From positions 62,001-126,000 of the forward strand of contig NZ_JAKILB010000014.1 of NCBI RefSeq assembly GCF_023283895.1: 64,000 bases of DNA, given 5' to 3'. The notes under the pieces were generated by a model. That model worked only from the letters and a program-made list of their open reading frames with translations, was not told the DNA's origin and made no database searches. This document shows positions 27,164-35,968 of the stretch, one piece after another. The DNA is from Shewanella pneumatophori (GTDB lineage: Bacteria; Pseudomonadota; Gammaproteobacteria; Enterobacterales; Shewanellaceae). Position 1 is the stretch's first letter, and each line of letters begins with the position of its first letter. A program made the position numbers and the translations under genes.

Positions 27164-28660
27164 ATGAAAGAAGTTAAGTTCCGTTGGGTCGATAAATACC
27201 TTATTCACATGACACTTAGGGCCAAGTTTGCAGTTTTAGCGATAATCCCTATCATCACATTATTAAGTTTAGCGGTATTACTTAACGCAAATTACAAGCA
27301 AAATCTAATTGAAAGTCAGATTGCACAGACCGACGAATTTAACCGAAGTTTAAATAATGCACTTAATACTGCCTATCAATTTGTGCCCCAAGAACAGCGA
27401 AAAGCTTTCTTAACTGCACTACAAGGTGAGATAAGCGTCAATCATCAACAATCAGCTCCTCGTCAATTAACCAGCGTTGCAAACAACGGCGGTCAAACAC
27501 AAGTCGTGGGCAATAAGGTTGAAAGCACAAGTGACATAGGCAGTAATGGACTAATAACCACCCTCACCTCAAAGCAGCAAAGCCAGACTCACAATGAGTA
27601 CATGGCTTATCTCATTTTAGCCTTGTTAATTAGTATCATTCTTATCAGCAGCTATTATATTTCAACCTTTGTTGGCGGCGCGTTATACACCAACGTTATG
27701 GCGCTGAAAAAAGCTGCAGACGGCGATTTAACAGGCAGACTAAACTTCTTTGAAGTTAAAGACGAATTCAGCATCCTCGCCATTAGTATTGACACATTAG
27801 TTGAACGCCAACATAAGCTCGTCACTGAAATGACCAATGCTAATCAACAGATCCGCGATGTAGTGCAAGATTTCAGAAATACGGCAACCGAAGGTCAAAC
27901 CTTAGCTGTAGATCAGCGCCAACACATAGACTCATTAGCAACAGCCATGGAGCAAATGACAGCAGCGGTCACTGAAGTCGCCCGTAATGCTGAGCTATCA
28001 TCAACGGAAACACAAGAAGCGAATGTGCAAGTCGATGCTGGTTCTCGCGATATTGCCATTACTGTTGATGCCATTGGCGGGCTTTCAAACGAAATAGCTG
28101 ATGCTTCAGAGGCGGTAAATCATCTAAATGATAATGCGGCTAAAATTGATGAAGTGGTCACCACAATTAATGCCATTTCAGAGCAAACCAATTTGCTTGC
28201 ACTAAACGCGGCCATCGAAGCCGCAAGAGCCGGTGAACAAGGTCGCGGCTTTGCAGTCGTAGCGGATGAAGTTCGTACGCTAGCTGGTCGCACTCAAGCA
28301 GCCACAGTTGAAATCAAAGCCATGATTGAAGCCCTGCAAACTGGCGCGCGAAACTTAAAACAAGTAATGAGTCGCACGGTTGAGAAAGCAGAAGAAGGCA
28401 AAAAGCATGTGCTAGATACCGGTAAGGACTTACAAGGGATCGCGCACCATAGTGCTAAAGTCTATGAAATGAGCGTGTTAATTGCGACCTCCGCAGAGGA
28501 GCAATCGGCTGTCGCCAATGAGATCGCTACTAACTTAATGGACATTCGAAGCCAGTCACAACATGTAGAGCAATCAGCTAATCAGTCTGTATCAGGCTGT
28601 GACGAACTGCACGCAACTACCGAGCAACTGGACCAGCTATTAATCGGTTTAAAGGTCTAG
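27164..28660 (+). CDS. Methyl-accepting chemotaxis protein
   Basis: A 498-residue transmembrane chemoreceptor that signals through CheA and CheW. TM1 is at about 21-42 and TM2 at about 147-170. The periplasmic domain between them is only about 100 residues, polar and Gln/Asn-rich, with no recognisable Cache or four-helix signature. A HAMP segment follows (about 170-222, with AADGDLTGRL). The signalling domain has the hallmark hairpin EQTNLLALNAAIEAARAGEQ and RGFAVVADEVRTLAGRT. The ligand is unknown. It is a single gene with its own terminator. Confidence 0.93.
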   Translation: MKEVKFRWVDKYLIHMTLRAKFAVLAIIPIITLLSLAVLLNANYKQNLIESQIAQTDEFNRSLNNALNTAYQFVPQEQRKAFLTALQGEISVNHQQSAPRQLTSVANNGGQTQVVGNKVESTSDIGSNGLITTLTSKQQSQTHNEYMAYLILALLISIILISSYYISTFVGGALYTNVMALKKAADGDLTGRLNFFEVKDEFSILAISIDTLVERQHKLVTEMTNANQQIRDVVQDFRNTATEGQTLAVDQRQHIDSLATAMEQMTAAVTEVARNAELSSTETQEANVQVDAGSRDIAITVDAIGGLSNEIADASEAVNHLNDNAAKIDEVVTTINAISEQTNLLALNAAIEAARAGEQGRGFAVVADEVRTLAGRTQAATVEIKAMIEALQTGARNLKQVMSRTVEKAEEGKKHVLDTGKDLQGIAHHSAKVYEMSVLIATSAEEQSAVANEIATNLMDIRSQSQHVEQSANQSVSGCDELHATTEQLDQLLIGLKV

Positions 28661-28687
28661 AACCGGTTTCTATAACCACTTTCGAAT

Positions 28688-28715
28688 AAAAGCAGCCTAG
28701 GCTGCTTTTATTTTT
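28688..28715 (+). terminator. Terminator after the chemoreceptor gene
   Basis: The stem AAAAGCAGCC/GGCTGCTTTT with a 2-base loop is followed by ATTTTT, 28 bases after the stop codon. Confidence 0.88.
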
Positions 28716-28894
28716 CTCTGCCAACAGTCATGGCTGTCATCCTAAAGTCCTGCTCTCTCCTAATGTCGTTCTAGTTCCTAGCCCAGAACCAGTACCTGCT
28801 TGATTTCCTTGTTGGCACTGTAATTTATCAGCTGCTTTATATTGCTATATCAACTTAACAAATTGTCTAATATTGTATCTTTTACAGAGTTTGT

Positions 28895-28924
28895 TTTACA
28901 AAAAAATAACAAGACTTGTATAAT
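28895..28924 (+). promoter_or_regulatory. Candidate promoter for the Cache-PAS sensor gene
   Basis: TTTACA (28895-28900) and TATAAT (28919-28924) with an 18-base spacer lie in a very AT-rich stretch about 150 bases before the gene. The surrounding gap (28716-29076) has no convincing gene. Confidence 0.45.
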
Positions 28925-29076
28925 TATATGACGTTTAAAGTCCTTAGCTTGTATTAATAAAAATATTAATAAAAGCAAATTGTTAAAAGCGGCGTCTTTA
29001 TCGATTGCTTCATAGGATATTAACAACAATTGAGCAATAAAAAGCATTAAAGCTCGTTTTCGGGAGATCTACTAAG

Positions 29077-31656
29077 TTGACAAACTGGCGTTCAAGCTTG
29101 CCTATACAGTTTATGTTTATTCAACTGTTTGTTGCTGTGGTGATTATTGTCGCCAGCATCTGGTTTATAAAATCGATTGAGCGAGATCGATTAATCGACA
29201 ACCAAACCGCCTTGAGTATTAATCTTGGTAAAACGATCACGGCTAAACTACAGCAAAAAACTAATCGTATTGAAAACCTAGCCGTGTCTATTGGTGCTAT
29301 CGGCGAGCTCTATCAAAAATCTCCCAACGAGCTTAATGAAATCATTCCAGCCATTTTAAACCAGTCGGGGCAACAAAATGTGATCTTGGGCGGTGGGATC
29401 TGGCCGGAGCCATATAGTGTTAACTCATCAAAAGAGAAAAATAGCTATTTTTGGTCACGAAATTATGCTGACGAATTGATTAGGGTTAACGATTATAACT
29501 TTGACTCCACCCCATCTTATTTTAAAGCAGACTGGTATGTGCCAGCGAGATTTTACCCAACCGATACCACTTATTGGTCCAAGTCATATATTGACCCTTA
29601 TACCAACAACGCCATGCTTACAGCATCAGTCCCTATGTGGTCTGATCATAATTTTATTGGTGTTTCTACCGTTGATATCGCCCTTTCAAGCATTGATAAC
29701 TTTTTGCATACGGCAACAGCTAACCAAGGCGGCTATGTATTTGCCCTTGATCAGCAAAATCGGCTGTTATCTTACCCGGAAGTTGAGGACAGCAGTGGCC
29801 TTGTTAGTGATCACGAATTATTTCTGCCTTTTGCAGATTTCGCCAAGAAACACCCTGACTTTAAAGCACTACAACGTAAAGTGTCAGAGGTTGATCAGCA
29901 GTTTATTACTCAAGTAAATACCAGCAAAGCCTATGATGATGAGCAATTAGCCGACGTCATTGCCAATGTGCCGCCACGTGAGCGTGACAAACTGGTTGCG
30001 CTTATTAATCAAAATACCAGCAACAAACTTAAGCAGGTTGAGGTAATAGCTAGCCTGCAGCTTAATAGTGACCCAAAACTAAAAGAGCCTGTACTGGTCA
30101 CTATTTTCCTTATGCCCAGTACTTACTGGAAAATTGTGCTTGTTACGCCAATATCCGCCATCACTAACAACAATCAATCGCTGGCAAGTTCGGTGGGGAT
30201 CTATTTAGTCAGTATCCAAATTCTTGCACTGATGTTACTGTTTATAATGCAAAATAAGCTTTTTATTACACCTATTAGCCGTATGGTTCGCGCCTTAAAC
30301 GACAGTAACCCAGCTAAAGTAGAGTTAGAGGCAACCCAGCGTAATGATGAAATAGGTATGCTTGCCAAGGCCTTTAGCTCGCGAACACGTCAATTAGAAA
30401 TCGCGCTAGCCAGCCTTGATGCAACCAACTTAGCACTAGAGCAACAGTTAGATGTACAGCAACAAGCACAAGCCGAGTTAAAAGAAAAAAAAGAGCAATT
30501 AAATACCGTTCTAAACTCTGCTCATAACCTGATTTTTATCAATAATATTGATGGTGAGTTTACTCTTGTAAACGATCAGTTTTGTCAAACTCTTGGCCGA
30601 GACCGGGCTGATATATTAGGCAATAAAGATCACTTGGTCATGCCAAAAGAGATTGCCCAAGTAAATGCCAAAAATGATCAGTATGTAGTTAACACTAAGT
30701 TTGAACTCAGCTATGAGCAAACATTTCCAGCAAAAGATAAACAGCACACGTATTTAGTCACCAAATTCCCAATCTTTGATGACCAGCGCCAAGTCACTGC
30801 TGTTGGTACAATCGCTTTTGATATCAGCGTGACAAAAGCGTTGGAGCTAAAGAAAAAAGCCCAGTTTGAAATTTTAAGGCAAGAAACTTCAGACAATATT
30901 CGTTTCATCGAAAAACTGGAGCAGACAAACCGCCGCTTGTTAGATGAAAGCAATCAAGCAAGATCTGAGTCTAATCGAGCAATAAGCTTTGAAAGAGTCA
31001 AAGTTGAAAACCAAGCGCTCTACCCTTCTTTAGTTGCCGCAATTGTTAAACCGATATTTAGAAAACAAGATGATTTAGCTGCAAGTGCATATCGTTTGGC
31101 AAATGGTGAGCTCGACGCAGTAGAGTTTAATCGCGCGTTAGCGGACCAAACCGAGCGTCTGCGCCATTTAGAATACCTATTTTCAGCCCAAGACTATTTA
31201 GCAAAACCCATCGATTTAGTGTTATTACTTGAGCATATCGTTGCCCTGTTACAACCTAAGCTCATCTCAAAAAATATTAACTTAACGATCCACAGCGAAA
31301 AGCGCTTGGTTGTTGATGGGATCCATTGGCACTTTTTATTAATTTTCTATCGAGCAATTAGTAACACCATTAACGATGCGTTTTATCAACCATCTGAGAA
31401 AAACCGGATTGAAATCCATTTAGACAAAACTAACAATCAGATCACTATGGAGCTAAAAGATAACGGTCGCAGACTCACCGATGAGCAACTTGATAAATTA
31501 CACAACACCCTAGCAACTAATGATGTTACCGGCACACTATCAGCTCTTTCTGTCTGGTTAAAAAGTGAGTTTAATGGCGGGCTAAGTATTTCTCGTTTAG
31601 AACAACAAGCAGGATTTAATACCTTACAAAAATACCACATTGAAGTAAGCAACTAA
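29077..31656 (+). CDS. Cache-HAMP-PAS membrane sensor with degenerate histidine-kinase-like C-terminus
   Basis: An 859-residue inner-membrane sensor. TM1 is at about 9-31. A large periplasmic domain (about 35-365) has the dCache signature YWSKSYIDPYTNNAMLTASV. TM2 is at about 372-392, followed by HAMP, a Gln-rich coiled coil (about 435-475), PAS (about 475-590) and a C-terminal region resembling a histidine kinase. That last part lacks an H-box histidine. It keeps an N-box-like RAISNTINDAF, but has DNGRR instead of DNGxG and GTLSALSV where GTGLGL is expected. It is probably not an active kinase. The start is TTG with GGGAG upstream. No response regulator is adjacent. Confidence 0.75.
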   Translation: MTNWRSSLPIQFMFIQLFVAVVIIVASIWFIKSIERDRLIDNQTALSINLGKTITAKLQQKTNRIENLAVSIGAIGELYQKSPNELNEIIPAILNQSGQQNVILGGGIWPEPYSVNSSKEKNSYFWSRNYADELIRVNDYNFDSTPSYFKADWYVPARFYPTDTTYWSKSYIDPYTNNAMLTASVPMWSDHNFIGVSTVDIALSSIDNFLHTATANQGGYVFALDQQNRLLSYPEVEDSSGLVSDHELFLPFADFAKKHPDFKALQRKVSEVDQQFITQVNTSKAYDDEQLADVIANVPPRERDKLVALINQNTSNKLKQVEVIASLQLNSDPKLKEPVLVTIFLMPSTYWKIVLVTPISAITNNNQSLASSVGIYLVSIQILALMLLFIMQNKLFITPISRMVRALNDSNPAKVELEATQRNDEIGMLAKAFSSRTRQLEIALASLDATNLALEQQLDVQQQAQAELKEKKEQLNTVLNSAHNLIFINNIDGEFTLVNDQFCQTLGRDRADILGNKDHLVMPKEIAQVNAKNDQYVVNTKFELSYEQTFPAKDKQHTYLVTKFPIFDDQRQVTAVGTIAFDISVTKALELKKKAQFEILRQETSDNIRFIEKLEQTNRRLLDESNQARSESNRAISFERVKVENQALYPSLVAAIVKPIFRKQDDLAASAYRLANGELDAVEFNRALADQTERLRHLEYLFSAQDYLAKPIDLVLLLEHIVALLQPKLISKNINLTIHSEKRLVVDGIHWHFLLIFYRAISNTINDAFYQPSEKNRIEIHLDKTNNQITMELKDNGRRLTDEQLDKLHNTLATNDVTGTLSALSVWLKSEFNGGLSISRLEQQAGFNTLQKYHIEVSN

Positions 31657-31774
31657 TACCAAGTAGTATTAAACGGTTAAATATAACAAACAAAAGTTAC
31701 TAGCTTGATAAACAGTTACTAAAAACTAAGCTTGTTTTGCTGAGCAGAGAAAGTTGAACAGCAGCAAAATAAAA

Positions 31775-31806
31775 AATCGCGCCACATCATTCGATGTGGC
31801 GCGATT
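31775..31806 (-). terminator. Terminator after the retropepsin-like gene
   Basis: The perfect 14-bp stem AATCGCGCCACATC/GATGTGGCGCGATT with loop ATTC is followed on the minus strand by TTTTTT. It can also stop plus-strand transcripts from the sensor gene. Confidence 0.88.
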
Positions 31807-31865
31807 CGTCTAATAAGCAATAAAGCAGGCAATTAAACGCTATTGGTCAGCCGTTAAACAAAGGA

Positions 31866-32741
31866 TTAACGAGACACATCTACAATATAATGACCTTGTA
31901 ACCAGTTGCGACCAATCAATAGCTTATAAGACATTTTACTTCTGTCACGTAAGTTAACTTTGACCTTGTATTCTTGGCCTGGCTCACCAATATTCAGCTC
32001 AACCATATAGCGGATCTCACTGCCTTGTGCATTTCTAATAAGCGACGTTTCGACAATGCGCGACTTAACCACATGAGACTCACCTTTTTCATTTTCAGTA
32101 GTGAAATGAATGATTTTACCGACATTCTTTTCCATATCTGGATCTTCATTGTCAATCTTCATATCAAACGCGTGAAGTGAATTTTCAACCGCGCCCGTAT
32201 CAATACGAGTCTTAAAGATTAAACCAGACTCTACGATACTAATTGGCGCGGTCGGGCCAATAATTTTCTTTTCAGATACATCTACAACATAGCGGTCCTT
32301 TAACCAATTACGACCGATAAGGAGTTTATAGTCCATATGGCTGCGGTCTCTCAGGTTAACTCTTACCGTACGCTCTTTACCTTTAAAGCCCAAATCTAAA
32401 TCAACCATATAACGAGTTTCAGTGCCTTGTGAGTTACTAACTGTAGATGTTTTAACGATTTTAGCTGTTAATCGCTTAGTTTCCCCAGCATTATTCTCTG
32501 TAGTAAAAGACACCATTTTACCCACATTGTCTTTCATCTTCTTGGCACTACCGCCTTCAACTACTATGTCATAAGCGTGCAGCGAGGTATTAACGGCTCC
32601 CGTATCAATACGTGCAGTATAAGAGAGTTCTGCATGGGCAACAGACATCTTGGCAGTTGAGCCAATTACGGCTTTTTCAGTTGCTAGCACTGAAAATGAA
32701 GATGTCAGGATCAATAAACTTAAGCCTAATTTTTTAAGCAT
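31866..32741 (-). CDS. Exported tandem retropepsin-like protein (RimB / DUF785 family)
   Basis: A 291-residue protein with a signal peptide (cleavage near VLA-TE) and two clearly homologous domains of about 130 residues (about 24-157 and 160-291). Each carries the aspartic-protease-like RIDTGA motif (D46 and D181), then VGK..FTTEN, YMV-L, VNLRDRS and KLLIGRNWL. The family (PF05618, historically called ATP-dependent zinc protease, related to RimB) has a retropepsin fold. Retropepsins act as homodimers, so a duplicated chain could supply both half-sites. The substrate is unknown. The gene has its own terminator. Confidence 0.8.
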   Translation of the reverse strand: MLKKLGLSLLILTSSFSVLATEKAVIGSTAKMSVAHAELSYTARIDTGAVNTSLHAYDIVVEGGSAKKMKDNVGKMVSFTTENNAGETKRLTAKIVKTSTVSNSQGTETRYMVDLDLGFKGKERTVRVNLRDRSHMDYKLLIGRNWLKDRYVVDVSEKKIIGPTAPISIVESGLIFKTRIDTGAVENSLHAFDMKIDNEDPDMEKNVGKIIHFTTENEKGESHVVKSRIVETSLIRNAQGSEIRYMVELNIGEPGQEYKVKVNLRDRSKMSYKLLIGRNWLQGHYIVDVSR

Positions 32742-32870
32742 GGAAGCCCTCTAATAATTTGATGATTTATATCGCATATCTTGCCTATATGATAACAAGA
32801 ATTATAGGTAAATGAAGTGGCTGACACTATTACACAGCCAAGCTGAACAAATGCTGGCACAAAATTAAAC

Positions 32871-33167
32871 TTATGCCAAAAAGTTAGAGATCAATAGTAC
32901 AAATAAAATCGCAGTACAAACACAATGACTAAGATGCCACCAGCTTACATGACCATAAATTAGCTGACGGCAATGACGGTAAAACTGAATGCTGAGCCAA
33001 ACAAGAATAAATGGCACAAAAGGTAAGGATATGACGAAAGGAAAAAAGCCCCAACCGAGATCAAATGAGTTTTGACTAAAAAGGCGTAGCAAAAACCAGA
33101 AAATCAACAAACAACAATAAACCAGCAAATGCTGTCTATTCTGAGATTGATTTAGCTTACTCAGCAT
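32871..33167 (-). CDS. Small membrane protein, unknown
   Basis: A 98-residue protein with about three hydrophobic segments (LLVYCCLLIFWFLLRLF, WGFFPFVISLPFVPFILVWL and CVCTAILFVLLISNFLA). I do not recognise a family. The frame extends to 33221, but AAAGGAGA lies five bases before the ATG at 33167, which fixes the start. It is downstream of another small membrane frame on the same strand and may share its transcript. Confidence 0.6.
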   Translation of the reverse strand: MLSKLNQSQNRQHLLVYCCLLIFWFLLRLFSQNSFDLGWGFFPFVISLPFVPFILVWLSIQFYRHCRQLIYGHVSWWHLSHCVCTAILFVLLISNFLA

Positions 33168-33202
33168 CGCAGTCTCCTTTGGGGTTTCTGCAACACTAGA
33201 CC

Positions 33203-33406
33203 TTAATCCCAAAGCCGCCAAGTTATTACTGCTAAAAGACTGTAAGCAAATATAAAAGCAGCCAAAATGCTTGAGACTTCTCTCCCCAGTAAGCGAGTTA
33301 ATATCACTACAAAGAAATACACAATTAAAGCAAGAGTAAAAGCGATTTTCTGTCTCGAGCTTAATAACTCTGATCTTGCCACTTTAGCTGCGTGCCTATT
33401 GTCCAA
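33203..33406 (-). CDS. Small two-TM membrane protein, unknown
   Basis: A possible 67-residue protein with two hydrophobic helices (IAFTLALIVYFFVVILTRLL and SILAAFIFAYSLLAVITW). The start is uncertain: the TTG at 33406 has no clear ribosome-binding site and a GTG at 33382 is an alternative. It lies between the DUF3802-like gene and the 98-residue membrane protein on the same strand. Confidence 0.4.
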   Translation of the reverse strand: MDNRHAAKVARSELLSSRQKIAFTLALIVYFFVVILTRLLGREVSSILAAFIFAYSLLAVITWRLWD

Positions 33407-33464
33407 TATCTATCATGCTGCTTTACTACTGACCTACTTTACTTACCTAATCGCTAGGCAGTTA

Positions 33465-33818
33465 TTATGCCGCTAATAGCTTACTGATCTCTTGATCAAA
33501 CAGGTTTTTGATCAAACAGGAGAACTCGGTAATAAATAGCGTTTGCTCGGCTGTCGCCTTTTGTGATGCAACCCGGGCTAGAATTTCTTCTAGATCATAA
33601 ACTATTGAATCTACTTCGCGAATGACTAAGTTACGTTGAGCAAAGGTCAACGAGGGGTTCTGCCCACAAACCATGATAATTTGTGCTGCAAGTTGCTCTT
33701 CAAATAACTCCATAACGGTATCATCTGCAGCGCTTTGTTGTTGCGAGTTAGCAAAAATCCCCAGATGCTCAGTTAAATATTGCACTAAGTGGATATACCC
33801 GTCTTTATCGGTAACCAT
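33465..33818 (-). CDS. DUF3802-like protein
   Basis: A 117-residue soluble, largely helical acidic protein. It begins MVTDKDGYIHLVQYLTEHL and contains IREVDSIVYDLEEILA and an FITEFSCLIKNLFDQEI C-terminus. It resembles the small conserved proteins grouped as DUF3802 in Vibrio and Shewanella relatives, whose function is unknown. No motif suggests catalysis. It precedes two small membrane protein frames. Confidence 0.6.
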   Translation of the reverse strand: MVTDKDGYIHLVQYLTEHLGIFANSQQQSAADDTVMELFEEQLAAQIIMVCGQNPSLTFAQRNLVIREVDSIVYDLEEILARVASQKATAEQTLFITEFSCLIKNLFDQEISKLLAA

Positions 33819-34060
33819 ATATAACCTAAAAACACATTAAAGTGTAAATGACCAAGCCTATGTCAGCACTTAACAGTCTTATTATTAATATCTGATCAGA
33901 ATCTTATCTGAGTTTTTACTCGAATGAAATAATATATACAAAAAACCGTATTAATCAAATAAATCATTGCTTACAATCATTTTTATCTACATAACATCCA
34001 AACTTAGCGGATACTAAATCAGCCAGTAAGATACGGCTTTAGCGCTATTCAATGAAATTA
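33819..34060. other. Gap upstream of the DUF3802-like gene
   Basis: An AT-rich stretch with no gene. It presumably holds the promoter of the minus-strand DUF3802-like gene, but no confident -35/-10 pair is visible. Confidence 0.4.
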
Positions 34061-34090
34061 AAAAGGCTTTACCACATGGCAAAGCCTTTT
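34061..34090 (-). terminator. Terminator after the YceI-like gene
   Basis: AAAAGGCTTT and AAAGCCTTTT form a 10-bp stem around a 10-base loop. The minus strand continues TTTTTAATTT. It lies about 120 bases after the stop codon. Confidence 0.75.
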
Positions 34091-34213
34091 ATAGCACTTC
34101 AAAGTTGCAAGCCTATCTTTAATAACTTAGAAGGTTACCCCAGCCTAAACCTAAGCAGCTAAATATTTGCGTGAATAATTTATTAAAAACAGTGACAGCT
34201 ATGACTACGAAAA

Positions 34214-34789
34214 CTATTTGCTCAAATTGAGAGTAAAGCTTACCGGCACCGCTTTACTTATCGCAGAGAGACCGGCGATTTCACGTAGTTTTTCAACACC
34301 TGCAGTTAGACCAAAGCTATCTGCATTGACGATGACAGGCATAACACTTGATACCAATAAGTGTGAATCCGACAATTTAGCAATGCTCACATTAAATGCC
34401 ATCTTTTGCTTTTGGCCATGTAAATCAACTTCACCATCAATTGTGGCGACTTTTACAGAGCCAACGGCTAGGTCTTTAACTAAGCTTGGGTCAACTTTCG
34501 CTGATAAAGTTAGCTTTGGGTACTTATCAACTTCAAACAGCAGCGAGCCCATACGCTCATCTCGAATATCAACATTGGTAACCACACTTGCTAACGAAAC
34601 AGAAAAGCTAAACTGGCCGTTATCATCATAAGTTCCGGCCATTGATTTGAAGTGATGTACCTCAGCAATATCACCTTTTTTAATCGAAATGAAATTAACA
34701 TTTGAATTATCACTATCAACATTCCATGTATCCGCTGAAGCCATTAGCGATAAAGGCAGTAATAGTAAACCTGTGACAATACTCTTCAT
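34214..34789 (-). CDS. YceI family periplasmic protein
   Basis: A 191-residue exported protein (signal peptide MKSIVTGLLLLPLSLMASA-DT) with the YceI lipocalin-like beta-barrel pattern. It begins TWNVDSDNSNVNFISIKKGDIAEVHHF and contains FEVDKYPKLTLSAKV and DGEVDLHGQKQKMAFNVSI. The family binds isoprenoid-type or other amphiphilic ligands in some members; the ligand here is unknown. It is a single gene. The upstream gap to 35110 shows no gene. Confidence 0.88.
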   Translation of the reverse strand: MKSIVTGLLLLPLSLMASADTWNVDSDNSNVNFISIKKGDIAEVHHFKSMAGTYDDNGQFSFSVSLASVVTNVDIRDERMGSLLFEVDKYPKLTLSAKVDPSLVKDLAVGSVKVATIDGEVDLHGQKQKMAFNVSIAKLSDSHLLVSSVMPVIVNADSFGLTAGVEKLREIAGLSAISKAVPVSFTLNLSK

Positions 34790-35110
34790 GTCCGTTCCCT
34801 CTTATTCAGATAGTGAATTATTTCAATACTTAAGCTCACACTAATTTAACATGCTTCGACATTGTACAAAGCGATTTTTCAGATAAAAATAAATATTCAT
34901 CCATTTATATTAGGGCAAGTTCATCTTTCTAGCTAAATTAATCCGCTAAAGTCCTTACAATTGAACTGACGTTCTATTCTGGCTTCCATGCTTTAGCTTA
35001 GAAACTCTCGGCACTATCTTAAAGAGCTTTTCCTCCAAGAATTGGCTTTATAAGTTCAACTGCAACAGATAATTCACTACTGACCTTAAATATCACTGGC
35101 TAGCTCCAAT

Positions 35111-35137
35111 AAAAAAGCCGCATCTTAGTGCGGCTTT
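35111..35137 (-). terminator. Terminator after pdxH
   Basis: The 9-bp stem AAAGCCGCA/TGCGGCTTT is followed on the minus strand by TTTTTTATT, 40 bases after the pdxH stop. Confidence 0.85.
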
Positions 35138-35176
35138 AATATATTTAGGCATAAGTAACGACAGACTAAACAGAAC

Positions 35177-35815
35177 TTATGGGGCTAAACGACTATGTTC
35201 CCACGCCTCCGCCACTTTAGTGTAGATAAAGCGGTCATGCAGACGGTGTTCTCCACCTTGCCAAAATTCAATACTCTTAGGACGGACTATATAGCCGCCC
35301 CAAAACTTAGGTAAAGGCACATCGCCATTAGCAAATTTAGCCTTCATCTCGGCAAACTTAGACTCTAAAGCCTGACGAGCGCTGATAGGACTCGACTGTT
35401 TAGAGACCCAAGCAGCAATCTGGCTGTCTTTAGGACGACTCATAAAATACTTAATCACCTCTGCTTTTGATAAAGGTTCAGCGACACCAGTAACGGCCAC
35501 TTGTTTTTCTAAGCTATGCCAAGGGAATAAGATGCTTACCTGCGCGTTATTAGCAATGTGCTGCGCTTTACGACTTTCAAGATTAGTGAAAAATACAAAA
35601 CCATCATTATCGAAACGCTTTAACAGCACAATACGCTGGAATGGCTGACCATTCTCATCAACAGTCGCTACCGACATCGCAGTAGGATCTTGCATCTTTG
35701 AATCGCGAACCACCTCTAGCCAAGCATTAAATAGCACCATAGGATCACTCGGTACATCTTCACTGTGTAACTCGCCTAACGTGTATTCTCGTCTAATATC
35801 GCTAATCTCTGACAT
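35177..35815 (-). CDS. pdxH: Pyridoxamine 5'-phosphate oxidase
   Basis: An FMN flavoenzyme oxidising PNP or PMP to pyridoxal 5'-phosphate. Family features are SDIRREYTLGELHSEDVPSDPM near the start, MSVATVDENGQPFQRIVLLK, FVFFTNLESRKAQ, the substrate loop VSKQSSPIS and the C-terminal WQGGEHRLHDRFIY. The frame extends to 35893, but that stretch contains the upstream terminator. The ATG at 35815 gives 212 residues, the usual length. It lies downstream of speB beyond a strong terminator, so it is probably transcribed separately. Its product PLP is the cofactor of SpeA and HisC. Confidence 0.96.
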   Translation of the reverse strand: MSEISDIRREYTLGELHSEDVPSDPMVLFNAWLEVVRDSKMQDPTAMSVATVDENGQPFQRIVLLKRFDNDGFVFFTNLESRKAQHIANNAQVSILFPWHSLEKQVAVTGVAEPLSKAEVIKYFMSRPKDSQIAAWVSKQSSPISARQALESKFAEMKAKFANGDVPLPKFWGGYIVRPKSIEFWQGGEHRLHDRFIYTKVAEAWEHSRLAP

Positions 35816-35840
35816 CCTAGATCCCTTGCAAAACGGCATA

Positions 35841-35870
35841 AAAAAAGAAGCACTGCAACAGTGCTTCTTT
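35841..35870 (-). terminator. Terminator after speB
   Basis: The perfect 12-bp stem AAAGAAGCACTG/CAGTGCTTCTTT with a 3-base loop is followed on the minus strand by a run of T. It separates speB from pdxH. Confidence 0.92.
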
Positions 35871-35968
35871 AATAATAACAATCTTAGGCTCATCGCGGGA
35901 GACTTTTAACTAATTGTTTATCTCATGCTAAAAGCCTTAATATTACTTAGCAGATCATATAAATAGGA

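Noticed and set aside
28850..29047. A 65-codon minus-strand frame
   Set aside because: It lies in an AT-rich promoter region, overlaps the candidate sensor promoter and has no recognisable features.
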